DNA of 64,000 bases from MPNP01 sp965116235 (GCA_965116235.1 OZ220496.1:3100001-3164000), one strand, 5' to 3'; shown: positions 1 to 9,329, counted from the first letter of the stretch. Notes: generated by a model from the letters alone, not told the origin. Program-made: numbers and translations.

Positions 1-179
1 GTGTGAATCAGTGCATCTCTCTCTTCATCCGTGGAATATTCCGTGCGCGGTATGCCGTAATTCTTGAGCACTCCCGGGGCCGACCCCCCACTTTGATCCA
101 GGGCAGCAATAAATCCATTGCGGGTTCGCATGACCTTGACCTTTTCATCTTGTTCATCTTGAGTTCGATCAGTTGTCAT
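1..179 (-). CDS. Class I fructose-bisphosphate aldolase, N-terminal part (runs off the window)
   Basis: Reading the minus strand from the ATG at 179 gives about 59 residues before the window edge. They contain NGFIAALDQSGGS followed by LKNYGI, the N-terminal signature of bacterial class I fructose-bisphosphate aldolases. These enzymes cleave fructose 1,6-bisphosphate into two triose phosphates, using a Schiff-base lysine that would lie outside the window. A strong ribosome binding site, GGAAGGAAG, lies just upstream of the ATG, which supports the start. The gene is divergent from the GT51-like gene, and the shared upstream region of about 190 bases should hold both promoters. Only the start is visible, so integrity cannot be judged. 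Confidence 0.8.
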   Translation of the reverse strand, partial: MTTDRTQDEQDEKVKVMRTRNGFIAALDQSGGSAPGVLKNYGIPRTEYSTDEERDALIH

Positions 180-369
180 AATCTTCCTTCCTTCAAAATT
201 GTTTGACATAAGGATTTCTGTTCAGCAGTTTGAGTTTTAATTTCCATTGGTATAATGCCCAACTCGGTTGATGCCCTTGTCGGCGAACGCCTGACAAAGC
301 GCGGCCTTGAATTGCACCGGGCCTGAAAGCAAAGGACTATCCGACATATTGAAGTAATGATACCTGACT

Positions 370-1062
370 GTGGAAAAATCCGATATTGATTCTAAAAAGA
401 GGTGGCGACTGCTCAGACGACCGCTTGGATATCTTCTGATTATCCCGGCAGTATTCTTTCTCATTTTGCTGACCCTGAGGTTTGCCAACCCGCCTCTCAC
501 ACCACAGATGATCTATGCTGCAATGGTATACAGGGTTCCTGAACGGCAGTGGCTTCCACTTCACGCCGTTCCTGAAGGCCTGCAGTACGGTGTCACGGCG
601 TCCATTGATGCGAACTTTTGTCGGCACTGGGGCCTTGACTATTATTCTGCCCGTCTTGACACGACTGCCAAAGAGGATACGACAATAACCATCAGCCAAA
701 GAGCCGTCGAGAGTCTGTTTTTGTGGCCTTCGAAAAGTTACGTGACCCAAGTCGTTGCCACTCCTCTTGTGTTGCTGGCGGAAATATTCTGGAGCAAACG
801 ACGCATTTATGAGCTTTACCTGAATACAGTTCGACTGGGACCCGCAACTTTTGGAGTCTGGGCCGGTGCAAGACACTTTTTTGCGACCGATGTTTCAGAT
901 CTGGACGAAGAAGAAATCGCCATCTTTACAGTGGTGCTCGCTGATCCTTCGACCGAACATCCCGATGATCTGTCATTGGAACAGTTTGATGCTGTCATTT
1001 CACTGATGGGACGGCTATCTCACGCCAACGCCGAAAATGATTACCCCTGCTTGCAAAGTTAG
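370..1062 (+). CDS. MtgA-like monofunctional peptidoglycan glycosyltransferase (GT51) with degenerate catalytic motifs
   Basis: The 230-residue protein starts at a GTG, has one N-terminal membrane segment (about residues 18-37) and a GT51 fold signature, as in MtgA, which polymerises lipid II glycan strands in the periplasm. The late motifs are good: KRRIYELYLN and GVWAGARHFF. The early ones are not. Motif 1, normally E-D-x-x-F-x-x-H-x-G, reads IDANFCRHWG, so the catalytic Glu is Ile. Motif 2, normally G-x-S-T-I-x-Q-Q, reads TTITISQRA. The R-K-x-x-E motif is also lost. Length is normal and the frame is open, so this is either a pseudoenzyme or an early-stage decaying gene. No clear ribosome binding site precedes the GTG. 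Confidence 0.75.
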   Translation: MEKSDIDSKKRWRLLRRPLGYLLIIPAVFFLILLTLRFANPPLTPQMIYAAMVYRVPERQWLPLHAVPEGLQYGVTASIDANFCRHWGLDYYSARLDTTAKEDTTITISQRAVESLFLWPSKSYVTQVVATPLVLLAEIFWSKRRIYELYLNTVRLGPATFGVWAGARHFFATDVSDLDEEEIAIFTVVLADPSTEHPDDLSLEQFDAVISLMGRLSHANAENDYPCLQS

Positions 1063-1215
1063 ATGTCACTCTACCTTGGAACAGAAAGTCCGGATTGACA
1101 TGTTTCATATTCAGAACCACTTCGCTGCTTTCTCGTTCGGGCAACGAGCACCCGGCAATGATGCCTTCATTCAACTCCATGAACTGGATTTGACTTGGTT
1201 TCGGGAGAAAATGCA

Positions 1216-1896
1216 GTGAAAATCACGTGGTACGGACATGCCAGCTTTGGCCTCGTAAGCGAGGGAGGCACTACCATTGTAACCGATCCTTACGACCCCG
1301 CGACCTCTGGCTTCAAGTCTTTTCCGGATGAAGCGGACATCATTGTCAAGTCAAGCAGCGATGACGATTTTCATGATAATGATCATCTGGTCCCGAAGAA
1401 ATCGGGAACCCATGTTGTTGACGCCCTCGAAATTGCATTGGCCGGCGGCTCTACTGTCTCGCATGGCATCGAAATACAGGCCATTTTGGCCATGGAGCAT
1501 CTGGAACATCCACGAGGGCATGCCAACCAAAATGCCATGTATCGTTTCACGGTCGACGACATCTCGGTTGGTCACATGGGAGACATGGGCGGCGACTTTT
1601 CTCCCTCGCAGCTGGATTTTTTCAAAGGTGTCAACATACTCCTGAGCCATGCGGGGGGATTTCCTGTCATTTCTCTAGATGAGTTGCAAAGGGTCATCAG
1701 TATCGTTCAACCCAATTTGGTCATTCCCATGCATTTTCGAACACTGTGCTACATACCTCAGAACATGCACTTCATCTCAGGGTTTTTAGGCCTGTTTTCG
1801 GAGCACGATATCGATTATGCCTGTCGACCGACGATCACCATAACCAAGGATAAACTTCCACAAAAGACGAGGGCTCTGGTTCTGTCATATCTGTAG
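1216..1896 (+). CDS. Metallo-beta-lactamase-fold hydrolase (UlaG/UPF0173-like)
   Basis: The N-terminus MKITWYGHASF followed by VTDPYDP is typical of COG2220-type MBL-fold proteins. Later landmarks are MEHLEHPRG, GHMGDMGGDF and IPMHF near the end, which could supply metal ligands. The canonical HxHxDH motif is absent: the equivalent loop reads KSSSDDDFHDNDHL, so the first two histidines are missing. Metal binding may therefore be atypical, or the protein may belong to a subgroup that differs here. I chose the GTG at 1216 because GGGAG sits about 8 bases upstream; a TTG at 1195 in the same frame is possible. The substrate is unknown. Confidence 0.7.
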   Translation: MKITWYGHASFGLVSEGGTTIVTDPYDPATSGFKSFPDEADIIVKSSSDDDFHDNDHLVPKKSGTHVVDALEIALAGGSTVSHGIEIQAILAMEHLEHPRGHANQNAMYRFTVDDISVGHMGDMGGDFSPSQLDFFKGVNILLSHAGGFPVISLDELQRVISIVQPNLVIPMHFRTLCYIPQNMHFISGFLGLFSEHDIDYACRPTITITKDKLPQKTRALVLSYL

Positions 1897-2037
1897 GTGG
1901 CTTACAATTCCGCCGACGGGCGTTGATGGGCCCAATTGACCTGTGTAAACAATCAAGACAAAGCAAGCAACAACATCTGGTGAAGATTTCACCCGTGACG
2001 ACCTGGTCAGTTCGTTCGAATCCGGAGGATTACCCTT

Positions 2038-3045
2038 ATGCTCAATATATCAGTTCTCGGCTGTGGCCGAATCGGGCAGATGCATTGCGCAAATCTGCGG
2101 CGAAGTCACAGGTTCAATCTGGTTTCCGTTTATGACATCAATCGGGAAGTGGCGAGTCAGGTTAGTGCCAGTCTGAGTGTGCCGCATCACGCCACACTCG
2201 GGGACATCGAGAACAACCCTGACATCAATGCTGTTGTCATCGCTTCCTCGACCGATACCCATGCCGAATTCACCGAGCGATTCACTCAGGCCGGCAAGGC
2301 CGTGTTTTGTGAAAAACCCCTTGATATGGATCTCGAAAGAGCAAAACGCTGTGTCGATTTCGTCAACAGAATCAACGGACGGGTTCAATTGGGCTTTAAC
2401 CGTCGATTTGACCCTGGCCACCGTCAGTTGAAGAACCGTGTCGACGAAAATGCTATAGGTGATCTCCATCAGGTCATAGTTACGTCTCGCGACCCCGGCT
2501 TGCCATCAAGCGAATATCTCCAGGCGTCGGGCGGCCTTTTCAAGGACATGACGATTCACGATTTCGACATGTGCCGATTCATTCTCGGAGAAGAACCCTC
2601 CGAAATCTTTGCCATCGCCGAGGCTCTCATTGACCCACCTTTGCTTGAAAGTCTGAACGACCACGACACGACCATGGTCATCATGAAAACCCCTTCGGGC
2701 AAAATGGCCCACATCAACAACTCACGTTCTGCCACGTACGGTTATGACCAGCGCATTGAGGCTTTCGGAAGTGAGGGAATGCTGATCTCAGACAATCGCA
2801 AGGAAAACGAGGTTCGATACTACTCCAAGACGGGGACCGACGCTGGCTCTCCCTATCTAGACTTCTTTGCTGAGCGGTATCAGGAAGCCTTCGCCAAACA
2901 GTTTGAATCTTTTGCTGACGCCATCGTCAACGGACAAGATTTTGAAGCCACCATTGCAGACGGATACCATGCCCTGAGACTGGCTGAAGCCGCCAACCTG
3001 TCCCTGAAGGAAAACAGACCTGTTCGAGTGGAAGAAGCTGGATAG
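2038..3045 (+). CDS. Inositol 2-dehydrogenase-like oxidoreductase (Gfo/Idh/MocA), copy 1
   Basis: This 335-residue cytoplasmic protein has an N-terminal NAD-binding fold (LGCGRIGQMH, residues 7-16), the EKP motif at CEKPLD, and the catalytic-region motif KDMTIHDFDMCRF with the His-Asp pair used by myo-inositol 2-dehydrogenases (IolG). Such enzymes oxidise inositols or related polyols to the keto form with NAD+. The start is supported by GGAGGA nine bases upstream. It is followed after 36 bases by a close paralogue in the same direction. No other iol genes are present, so the substrate (an inositol isomer or a sugar) is not certain. Confidence 0.85.
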   Translation: MLNISVLGCGRIGQMHCANLRRSHRFNLVSVYDINREVASQVSASLSVPHHATLGDIENNPDINAVVIASSTDTHAEFTERFTQAGKAVFCEKPLDMDLERAKRCVDFVNRINGRVQLGFNRRFDPGHRQLKNRVDENAIGDLHQVIVTSRDPGLPSSEYLQASGGLFKDMTIHDFDMCRFILGEEPSEIFAIAEALIDPPLLESLNDHDTTMVIMKTPSGKMAHINNSRSATYGYDQRIEAFGSEGMLISDNRKENEVRYYSKTGTDAGSPYLDFFAERYQEAFAKQFESFADAIVNGQDFEATIADGYHALRLAEAANLSLKENRPVRVEEAG

Positions 3046-3081
3046 AATCATTTTTGCCCAAAGCTTCCCGGGGGATGCATC

Positions 3082-4086
3082 GTGATTCGTGTTGCCGTAA
3101 TTGGGTGTGGGAGAGTCGGACAACTTCACTGTCTCAATGTGATCAACAGTTCGAAACTGAGTTTGGCATCAGTTTTTGATGCCAACATCCGGCAAGCCCG
3201 ATATTGGGCTACACGGCTCAATGTCACAGCAGGCGTCTCAATTGAACAGATTGCCCGCGATGCCAAGATCGATGCCGTTATCATTGCCTCACCAACCAAG
3301 ACCCATACTCAGCTTGTCAAACTTTTTGCCAAAGCTGGAAAGTTTGTCTTCTGCGAAAAACCTCTCGACACGGATCTGGCTCGGGCCAAAGACTGCATGG
3401 ATTACGTTGCAGCATTGCACAGCTCGGTTCAGATGGGATTCAACCGCCGGTTCGATCCAGGTCACGCAAATCTGAAAACGGGTGTAACCAACGGAGATAT
3501 CGGTGACCTCCAGCAAGTGATAATCTCATCTCGAAGTCCTGATCTCCCAGCCCCTGGATATGTCGAGGAATGTGGTGGCATGTACACGGACATGACCATC
3601 CATGACTTCGATATGTGCCGCTTTCTGCTCGACGAAGAACCCACTGAAATTTACGCCATGGGGCACAATTTCATCACATCGACGGTGCAGCAATTCTACC
3701 CGATTGATTCGTCCATGCTCATAATGCGTACGCGGGGCGGAAAAATGGCCCATGTCAACAACTCAAGATCTGCCGCCTATGGCCATGATCAGCGTATTGA
3801 AGCGTTCGGCAGCAAGGGGATGCTGATTTCTGATAACAGGACAAAGCGCAATACCCACCTCTCGACAGCCGTGCATACCGACCAGCTGGAGACTTTGCCG
3901 GACGGTTTCTTGGGTCGATACGCGGAATCCTATGTCCAAGCACTTGAGGCTTTTGCCAATGCCATCGAAGACGGAAGTCCCTTCCCTGTCGATATTGAGG
4001 ATGGCTACAAAGCCCTCAGACTGGCTAAAGCGGCCAATCTGTCAATTTCGGCAAACCGGCCCATCCAGCTGGATGAACTAGAGTGA
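3082..4086 (+). CDS. Inositol 2-dehydrogenase-like oxidoreductase (Gfo/Idh/MocA), copy 2
   Basis: This 334-residue protein begins at a GTG and matches copy 1 along its whole length: IGCGRVGQLH at the N-terminus, CEKPLD, TDMTIHDFDMCRF, and the NNSRSAAYGHDQRIEAFGS stretch that is nearly identical between copies. The two genes are 36 bases apart and presumably share a transcript. The pair looks like an old tandem duplication, with most divergence in the C-terminal third, which may reflect different polyol substrates. The purine-rich GGGGGA before the GTG is a weak ribosome binding site. Confidence 0.85.
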   Translation: MIRVAVIGCGRVGQLHCLNVINSSKLSLASVFDANIRQARYWATRLNVTAGVSIEQIARDAKIDAVIIASPTKTHTQLVKLFAKAGKFVFCEKPLDTDLARAKDCMDYVAALHSSVQMGFNRRFDPGHANLKTGVTNGDIGDLQQVIISSRSPDLPAPGYVEECGGMYTDMTIHDFDMCRFLLDEEPTEIYAMGHNFITSTVQQFYPIDSSMLIMRTRGGKMAHVNNSRSAAYGHDQRIEAFGSKGMLISDNRTKRNTHLSTAVHTDQLETLPDGFLGRYAESYVQALEAFANAIEDGSPFPVDIEDGYKALRLAKAANLSISANRPIQLDELE

Positions 4087-4094
4087 TCATTCAA

Positions 4095-5240
4095 TCATGT
4101 TCGAACTTCTACCCATCGCCCATCTTGTTGAGAGGATTCAACTTGAGCATGAACAACCTTGACCATGTCCAGCCCGTCTTCAAACGTTGGGTAGGTGAGT
4201 GCCCGCGGATCAGGGTCTTGACCACCTCTCCGACTTGCTATCACCTCTGAGAGATCCTTATACAAGGTTGAAAAGGCCAGCGGCATCCCCTCGGGATGAC
4301 CGATGGTAACCCTGCCGGCTCTCAGCGCTTGCTCATAGAGATAGGGAGCGCCGCGTTCGAGCACCTTCGTGGGCTCTTGCCCCTTGGTCCAGTAGAGCTG
4401 GTTGGGCTGCTCCTGTTGCCAGCGCAACCCACCGCATTCCCCAAAAACCTGAATTGACAGGCCATGAATTCGACCATAGGCAAGCCCGCTCACCCACTGT
4501 CGTCCAATGGTGCCATCCTGCAAGCGAAAGGCCGTGAGCGAATCGTCTTCCAGCATTCTGCCAGGTACCCCAACCGCAAAGTCCGATGATACTTTAGCCA
4601 CCTTCTGACCTGTTACGAAGCAGGCCAAATGCATGGCATGACTGCCCAAGTCAAGCGTGACCGCAGAAATGCCGGCCTTTTCCGGATCAAAACGCCACCC
4701 AATGCGCGGGTCGTCTTTCCAGTTCGATTCGGCCATGAAACCACCGGCAAACTGAGTGAAGATCACCCTTAACCTGCCCAGATCACCTCGTCTGATCATC
4801 TCTCTCATTTGTCGAATCATCGGATATCCAGTATAGCCAAAGTTGACAGCACACACTCGGTCATGCTTCCGGGCGACCCGCACCAACTCTTCCCCTTCTT
4901 CAATCGTGAGGGTTAGCGGCTTTTCGCAAAAGACATCAATTCCCGCTTCAAGAAATGCCTTGCTGATGGCGAAATGGGTATCATTAGGGGTCGCCACCGT
5001 CACGAGTTCTATCCCATCCTTTCGGTGTCTCTCTCCGGCCAGCATCTCGTGCCAGCTGCCATAAGCCCTGGACGGTTTCAAACCTAGCCTGATACCAAAC
5101 TCCCTTGCCCTTTCAGGATTGATATCCAAGGCCGCGGCAACAAAGTCGAACCGTTCCTCAACCGCTGTTCCGGCTCTGTGGGCAAAACCGATCTGGCTGC
5201 CTTCACCCCCACCTACTATTCCCCACCTGATCTTGTTCAT
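4095..5240 (-). CDS. Gfo/Idh/MocA family oxidoreductase
   Basis: This 381-residue NAD(P)-dependent dehydrogenase has an N-terminal GIVGGGEGSQIGFAHR nucleotide loop, CEKPLT, and a DLGSHAMHLA segment with the active-site histidines expected in this superfamily. It is more distant from the two IolG-like genes than they are from each other. I start at the ATG at 5240 because GGGAGGAAG lies directly upstream; a further in-frame ATG at 5261 has no such site. It converges on the IolG-like copy 2 with an 8-base gap. It probably handles a sugar or cyclitol, but the substrate cannot be told. Confidence 0.82.
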   Translation of the reverse strand: MNKIRWGIVGGGEGSQIGFAHRAGTAVEERFDFVAAALDINPERAREFGIRLGLKPSRAYGSWHEMLAGERHRKDGIELVTVATPNDTHFAISKAFLEAGIDVFCEKPLTLTIEEGEELVRVARKHDRVCAVNFGYTGYPMIRQMREMIRRGDLGRLRVIFTQFAGGFMAESNWKDDPRIGWRFDPEKAGISAVTLDLGSHAMHLACFVTGQKVAKVSSDFAVGVPGRMLEDDSLTAFRLQDGTIGRQWVSGLAYGRIHGLSIQVFGECGGLRWQQEQPNQLYWTKGQEPTKVLERGAPYLYEQALRAGRVTIGHPEGMPLAFSTLYKDLSEVIASRRGGQDPDPRALTYPTFEDGLDMVKVVHAQVESSQQDGRWVEVRT

Positions 5241-5450
5241 TGTCTTCCTCCCGGCCTTCAACCCCGAATGACACAGGCACGTATACGCTGTGGCCTGCTT
5301 CGTTTAACTGCAGCAAAGATTTCGAGTCTTCCTGACCTGCCAGTTATTCCTGAGCCATGGGGTTTCAATTGGACGTTCTTTTCTGAAATATGAATAAAGA
5401 GTTTTGAAACGGCTTGTCGAGACAAGGCCAAAGATTGGAATAGGAAACTG

Positions 5451-6422
5451 ATGGCAAAAATCCTTGTTGTTGAACCCATCCATCCAGCGTCCATGCGGAT
5501 GCTGGAAGAACGAAATGACGTCACCTTCGAGATCGTGTCGGACACATCCGAAGAAAACCTTTTGAGCCGGATAGCCGATGTCGACGCCCTGACCATACGG
5601 GTGTCTCCGCTGAGCACGAAAGTCCTTCAGGCGGCCAAGAAACTCAAGGTCGTGTCACGCCATGGCGTCGGTTATGACAATGTCCCCGTTGAGACCTGCA
5701 CACAACTGGGAATCCCCCTGACGATCGTTGGACCGGTAAATTCGGTTGCCGTGGCGGAGCACGCGTTTTTTCTCATTCTCTCTCTGGCCAAGCACGGCGT
5801 TCTGTTCAATCAAGAAGTCAAGCGGGGAAATTTCGAGATTCGCCGCAAGCGCAGAGCCTTTGAACTGAACGGGAAAACATTGCTGATACTAGGTTATGGT
5901 CGCATAGGCAGGGAGGTCGCTCTCCGAGCGCGGGCGTTCGGTCTCAAGGTTATCGTATACGACCCCTACCATCGGCCCCAATCAAGTGATTCGGCTACGT
6001 TGATCACGGATATCAGCGATGGTCTCAGGCAGGCGAACGTCGTGTCGTTGCACCTTCCCCTCACACCCGAAACCCACCACCTGATCGGTGAGCGGGAATT
6101 GCGGCTTCTGCCTAGGAATGCCATTGTTGTCAACACCAGCCGGGGCGGAATAATTGACGAAGACGGTTTGTCTGCCGTGCTCTTGGATGGGCATCTGCTT
6201 GGCGTTGGCCTTGATGTTTTCGAAGAGGAGCCCGTTCCCGTCGATCATCCCCTTCTGCAACATGATCGGGTCACGGTCAGCCCCCACTCGGCTGCATTGA
6301 CGGAGGATACGCTGATAGCCATGGGAGACGCCACCCTAAAGAATGCACTGGATGGCATTGACGGCCGGCTTGATGCCAGCCTGGTCGTCAACCCTGAAGT
6401 GCTGACAGGCACGACATCTTAA
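5451..6422 (+). CDS. D-isomer-specific 2-hydroxyacid dehydrogenase (SerA-like)
   Basis: The 323-residue protein has the Rossmann motif GYGRIGREVALRA (about residues 145-157), the NTSRGGIIDE segment, and a GLDVFEEEP...PHSA block with the catalytic Glu and His of D-2-hydroxyacid dehydrogenases. The catalytic Arg lies in the VNTSRGG region. There is no ACT domain, so this is a short form, not a full-length SerA. It likely reduces a 2-keto acid, or oxidises a D-hydroxy acid such as a sugar-acid product, given its place between polyol dehydrogenases and a sugar-acid dehydratase. AGGAAACTG precedes the ATG. Confidence 0.85.
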   Translation: MAKILVVEPIHPASMRMLEERNDVTFEIVSDTSEENLLSRIADVDALTIRVSPLSTKVLQAAKKLKVVSRHGVGYDNVPVETCTQLGIPLTIVGPVNSVAVAEHAFFLILSLAKHGVLFNQEVKRGNFEIRRKRRAFELNGKTLLILGYGRIGREVALRARAFGLKVIVYDPYHRPQSSDSATLITDISDGLRQANVVSLHLPLTPETHHLIGERELRLLPRNAIVVNTSRGGIIDEDGLSAVLLDGHLLGVGLDVFEEEPVPVDHPLLQHDRVTVSPHSAALTEDTLIAMGDATLKNALDGIDGRLDASLVVNPEVLTGTTS

Positions 6423-6465
6423 ACCCTTTGCCCGCAAGTTCAATCACTCGTAATAACGGCTTGAT

Positions 6466-8175
6466 CTAATGGCTTTCGCGGGTAACGGGTCGGGTATCCT
6501 GACCCAGCAGAAAGTCCATGTCGGCTCCACAATTGGCTTGCATGACATGATCAACGTACATCTTGGCGTAACCACGGGTGTACCGAGGTTCTTCAGGCTT
6601 CCAAGCAGCCTTGCGACGGGCCAGTTCCTCATCATCAATCAGAAGATCCAGAGTCCCTTGGTGAGCATCCAATCGAATCATGTCTCCAGTTCGAACCAGG
6701 GACAAGGGACCTCCAACCTGTGATTCGGGAGCCACATGGAGAACCACGGTTCCAAACGCTGTCCCTGACATTCGGGCATCCGATATGCGCACCATGTCGC
6801 GAATTCCCTTCTGAGCCAGAGCCTTGGGAATAGGCATGTTGCCAACTTCAGGCATGCCTGGATACCCCTTGGGACCACACCCTTTCATGACGAGAATGGC
6901 ATTCTCGTCAACGGGAAGCTCGGGATCCTCGATGAGTTCCTTGAAATGTTCGATATTGTCGAAAACGAAAGCCGGTCCCTCATGAACAAGCAACGCCGGC
7001 GTCGCTGCCGAAGGCTTGATGATGGCCCCATCCGGGGCCAACGACCCTTTCAGGACTCTGATGCCTGCGGCGGGCTTGATCGGAGCCTCCAGTGCAAAAA
7101 TGACATCGCGATTGAAGCATTCTGCGCCGTCCGCATAAGACAATATATCCTGACCCAGAACCGTATTGGCCGGTTGCAGATGGGAGCGCAGTTCGGCTAA
7201 GACGGCTGGAATTCCTCCGGCATAACAAAAATCCTCCATCAGATATTGACCGGACGGCATGCAGTTGACCAGCAACGGAATGTCCGAACCCAGCTCAAAA
7301 TCTTCCAATGTCAGCGGTATCCCGAGTCTGCCCGCTATTGCCAGGAGATGAATGACCGCATTGGTTGACCCCCCAATGGCCGCATTGACCCGAATGGCAT
7401 TTTCAAAGCTGTTACGAGACAGGATCTTGGACAAGCGCAGATCGTTCTCGACCATCCCGACAATCTGCTTGCCCGACATGTGAGCCAGAGTTGTCCGTCG
7501 GGCATCCACCGCCGGAAGCGCCCCATTCGCCGGAAGACTCAAGCCAAGGGTTTCAATCAGGCTGGACATGGTCGAAGCCGTACCCATGGTCATGCAAACC
7601 CCGGCCGAGCGGCTGTTGCCAGCTTCGGCCGACAGAAAATCCTGCATGGACATCTTGCCAGCCCGAACATCTTCCGAGAACTTCCAAACATGGGTGCCCG
7701 AGCCAATGTCGCGTCCTCGATACTTGCCATTGAGCATCGGTCCAGCCGAAACAACTATTGTCGGCAAATCAACCGAAGCTGCTCCCATCACTTGGCCTGG
7801 AGTGGTCTTGTCACATCCGCCCAAGAGTACCACTCCGTCCATGCCATACCCCCGAATGCACTCTTCAACATCCATGGAAAGGAGATTGCGGAACAGCATT
7901 GCCGTCGGCTTGATCTGGGTTTCACCAAGCGAAGTCACCGGAAACTCAACAGGAAATCCACCGGCTTCCCACACACCTCGCTTGACCGCTTCAGCCAGAA
8001 TGCGCAGACCCGAATTGCAGGGGGTCAACTCAGACCAGGTGTTGCAAATGCCGATGATCGGTCTTCCATCAAAGACATGAGGTGGAAACCCTTGGTTTTG
8101 CATCCAGCTTCGATGTACAAAGCCATCCCGATCCTGTTTGCCGTACCATTCCTGACTGCGCAATTTCTTCTTCAT
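6466..8175 (-). CDS. IlvD/Edd family dehydratase, L-arabonate dehydratase type
   Basis: The 569-residue protein has the IlvD/Edd layout. N-terminal RSQEWYGKQDRDGFVHR and ICNTWSELTPCN resemble sugar-acid dehydratases more than IlvD. It carries GGCDKTTPG and SAGVCMTMGTAST, the Cys residues being iron-sulfur ligands, then NAAIGGSTNAVIHL. Near the end, SDARMSGTAFG holds the catalytic region. The reaction is removal of water from an aldonate to give a 2-keto-3-deoxy sugar acid. The start at 8175 follows GGGAGGAACG. Substrate assignment (L-arabonate or a similar acid) is from family resemblance only. It may act with the nearby polyol and hydroxyacid dehydrogenases. Confidence 0.85.
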   Translation of the reverse strand: MKKKLRSQEWYGKQDRDGFVHRSWMQNQGFPPHVFDGRPIIGICNTWSELTPCNSGLRILAEAVKRGVWEAGGFPVEFPVTSLGETQIKPTAMLFRNLLSMDVEECIRGYGMDGVVLLGGCDKTTPGQVMGAASVDLPTIVVSAGPMLNGKYRGRDIGSGTHVWKFSEDVRAGKMSMQDFLSAEAGNSRSAGVCMTMGTASTMSSLIETLGLSLPANGALPAVDARRTTLAHMSGKQIVGMVENDLRLSKILSRNSFENAIRVNAAIGGSTNAVIHLLAIAGRLGIPLTLEDFELGSDIPLLVNCMPSGQYLMEDFCYAGGIPAVLAELRSHLQPANTVLGQDILSYADGAECFNRDVIFALEAPIKPAAGIRVLKGSLAPDGAIIKPSAATPALLVHEGPAFVFDNIEHFKELIEDPELPVDENAILVMKGCGPKGYPGMPEVGNMPIPKALAQKGIRDMVRISDARMSGTAFGTVVLHVAPESQVGGPLSLVRTGDMIRLDAHQGTLDLLIDDEELARRKAAWKPEEPRYTRGYAKMYVDHVMQANCGADMDFLLGQDTRPVTRESH

Positions 8176-8363
8176 CGTTCCTCCCAGGGCAACACAATGT
8201 TGAAACTTTGGTTCGTGCAATTCTTCTTTACAATTCATTCTGCACCGACTAATCGAAAATTGCCAGCGACTGTAATCATGGCGACCTTTTCTGGCATCAG
8301 GTGAGACCTCAGAACGGTATGCACAGTTGGAAGAGGCATGCCCTAAAGTGAATGGAGCGACCA

Positions 8364-8804
8364 ATGCGATACGAGATGACGACTGATATCATGAAGCCCC
8401 TTGAACAGGTTGCAAAACTGTTCGTTGATCGAAACTCCTTCAAGCATTGGCAGAAGGAACTGGTTGCAATCAGATCACTGGATGGCGAACTCAATGCAAC
8501 TGGCAGCCAATATGAGGTAGAGGTCAGAATGGGCAAACACAACCTGACCATGGTCGAAACCATTCTCGACAACAGTCTCCCTCGTTACTATAAGACCGAG
8601 TACAGAACAGGCAGGGATGTCAACACGCTGGAGTTTTGGTTTGCTGAGGTAAGCCCCCAATCTACGCAACTTAAGGTCGAGTGCGTGTTTATTTGTCACA
8701 GTTTCTTAATGAAGATCATGGCTTTCTTCATGCCCGGCTCATTCAAGAAGCAAACGAAGCAGTACCTTGACGCTTTCAAGGAGTTCGCTGAACGCTCAGC
8801 CTGA
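8364..8804 (+). CDS. SRPBCC/START-like lipid-binding-fold protein
   Basis: This 146-residue protein begins MRYEMTTDIMKPLEQVAKLFVD and continues with FKHWQKEL, a pattern seen in polyketide-cyclase/START-like SRPBCC proteins, which bind hydrophobic ligands in a helix-grip fold. I chose the ATG at 8364 because GGAG lies about six bases upstream; that GGAG would be coding if the ATG at 8352 were used. It is followed after only three bases by the next gene. The ligand is unknown. Confidence 0.6.
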   Translation: MRYEMTTDIMKPLEQVAKLFVDRNSFKHWQKELVAIRSLDGELNATGSQYEVEVRMGKHNLTMVETILDNSLPRYYKTEYRTGRDVNTLEFWFAEVSPQSTQLKVECVFICHSFLMKIMAFFMPGSFKKQTKQYLDAFKEFAERSA

Positions 8805-8807
8805 CGA

Positions 8808-9329
8808 ATGGGGGTAAAGTTGTCCAACCTTGAGCTCAAGCGAGGTCTTAAAGTTCCAGAGCTTGAGCATCTGTACAGAATTCATGGCTCGGGTGACTGC
8901 TTTGCTAATGTACTTCTAGCACTGCTAGAACATGCGGAATCAGAAGTTGAATCTTCCTGGCTTCTAAAGAAGCATATTGAGGAAACGGGTGCCATCACAC
9001 CTGAGCTTGAACACCGAATCCTGCATGCCCTTCCCAAGGCTCAGCACTGGGAAGCAGCACTGCACATCTTGCAAATGATTCCCTATCTGTCCATCGCTCA
9101 AGATCAGGCTCCACAAATCAGGGACCATCTCCTCATTTTGAAAGAACACGACAACAAGTTTGTCCGGGCATGGACCTACAATGCCCTTCACGCTTTGCAG
9201 AACCAACATCCTGAGTACTCCGATGAGATCATGCCCATGCTGGATAGTGCCTACGGTGATGAAGCCCCATCGGTAAAGGCTCGAATCCGGCAATTATTGA
9301 AGCCACCGTTTTCGTCTGGCGTGAGATGA
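8808..9329 (+). CDS. Hypothetical helical protein, possibly HEAT-repeat-like
   Basis: I do not recognise this 173-residue protein. It is soluble and strongly helical in appearance, with repeated Leu/Ala-rich stretches (FANVLLALLEHAE, WEAALHILQMI, VRAWTYNALHALQ) that resemble HEAT or ARM repeats. The spacing and the closing KARIRQLLK fit an all-helical scaffold. It follows the SRPBCC gene by three bases and is probably co-transcribed with it and with the downstream flavoprotein. No ribosome binding site stands out. Confidence 0.6.
   Translation: MGVKLSNLELKRGLKVPELEHLYRIHGSGDCFANVLLALLEHAESEVESSWLLKKHIEETGAITPELEHRILHALPKAQHWEAALHILQMIPYLSIAQDQAPQIRDHLLILKEHDNKFVRAWTYNALHALQNQHPEYSDEIMPMLDSAYGDEAPSVKARIRQLLKPPFSSGVR

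Noticed and set aside
2000..2030. TTCGTTCGAATCC as a possible tRNA T-arm
   Set aside because: No acceptor or anticodon stems can be folded around it, and it lies in the leader of the IolG-like gene.
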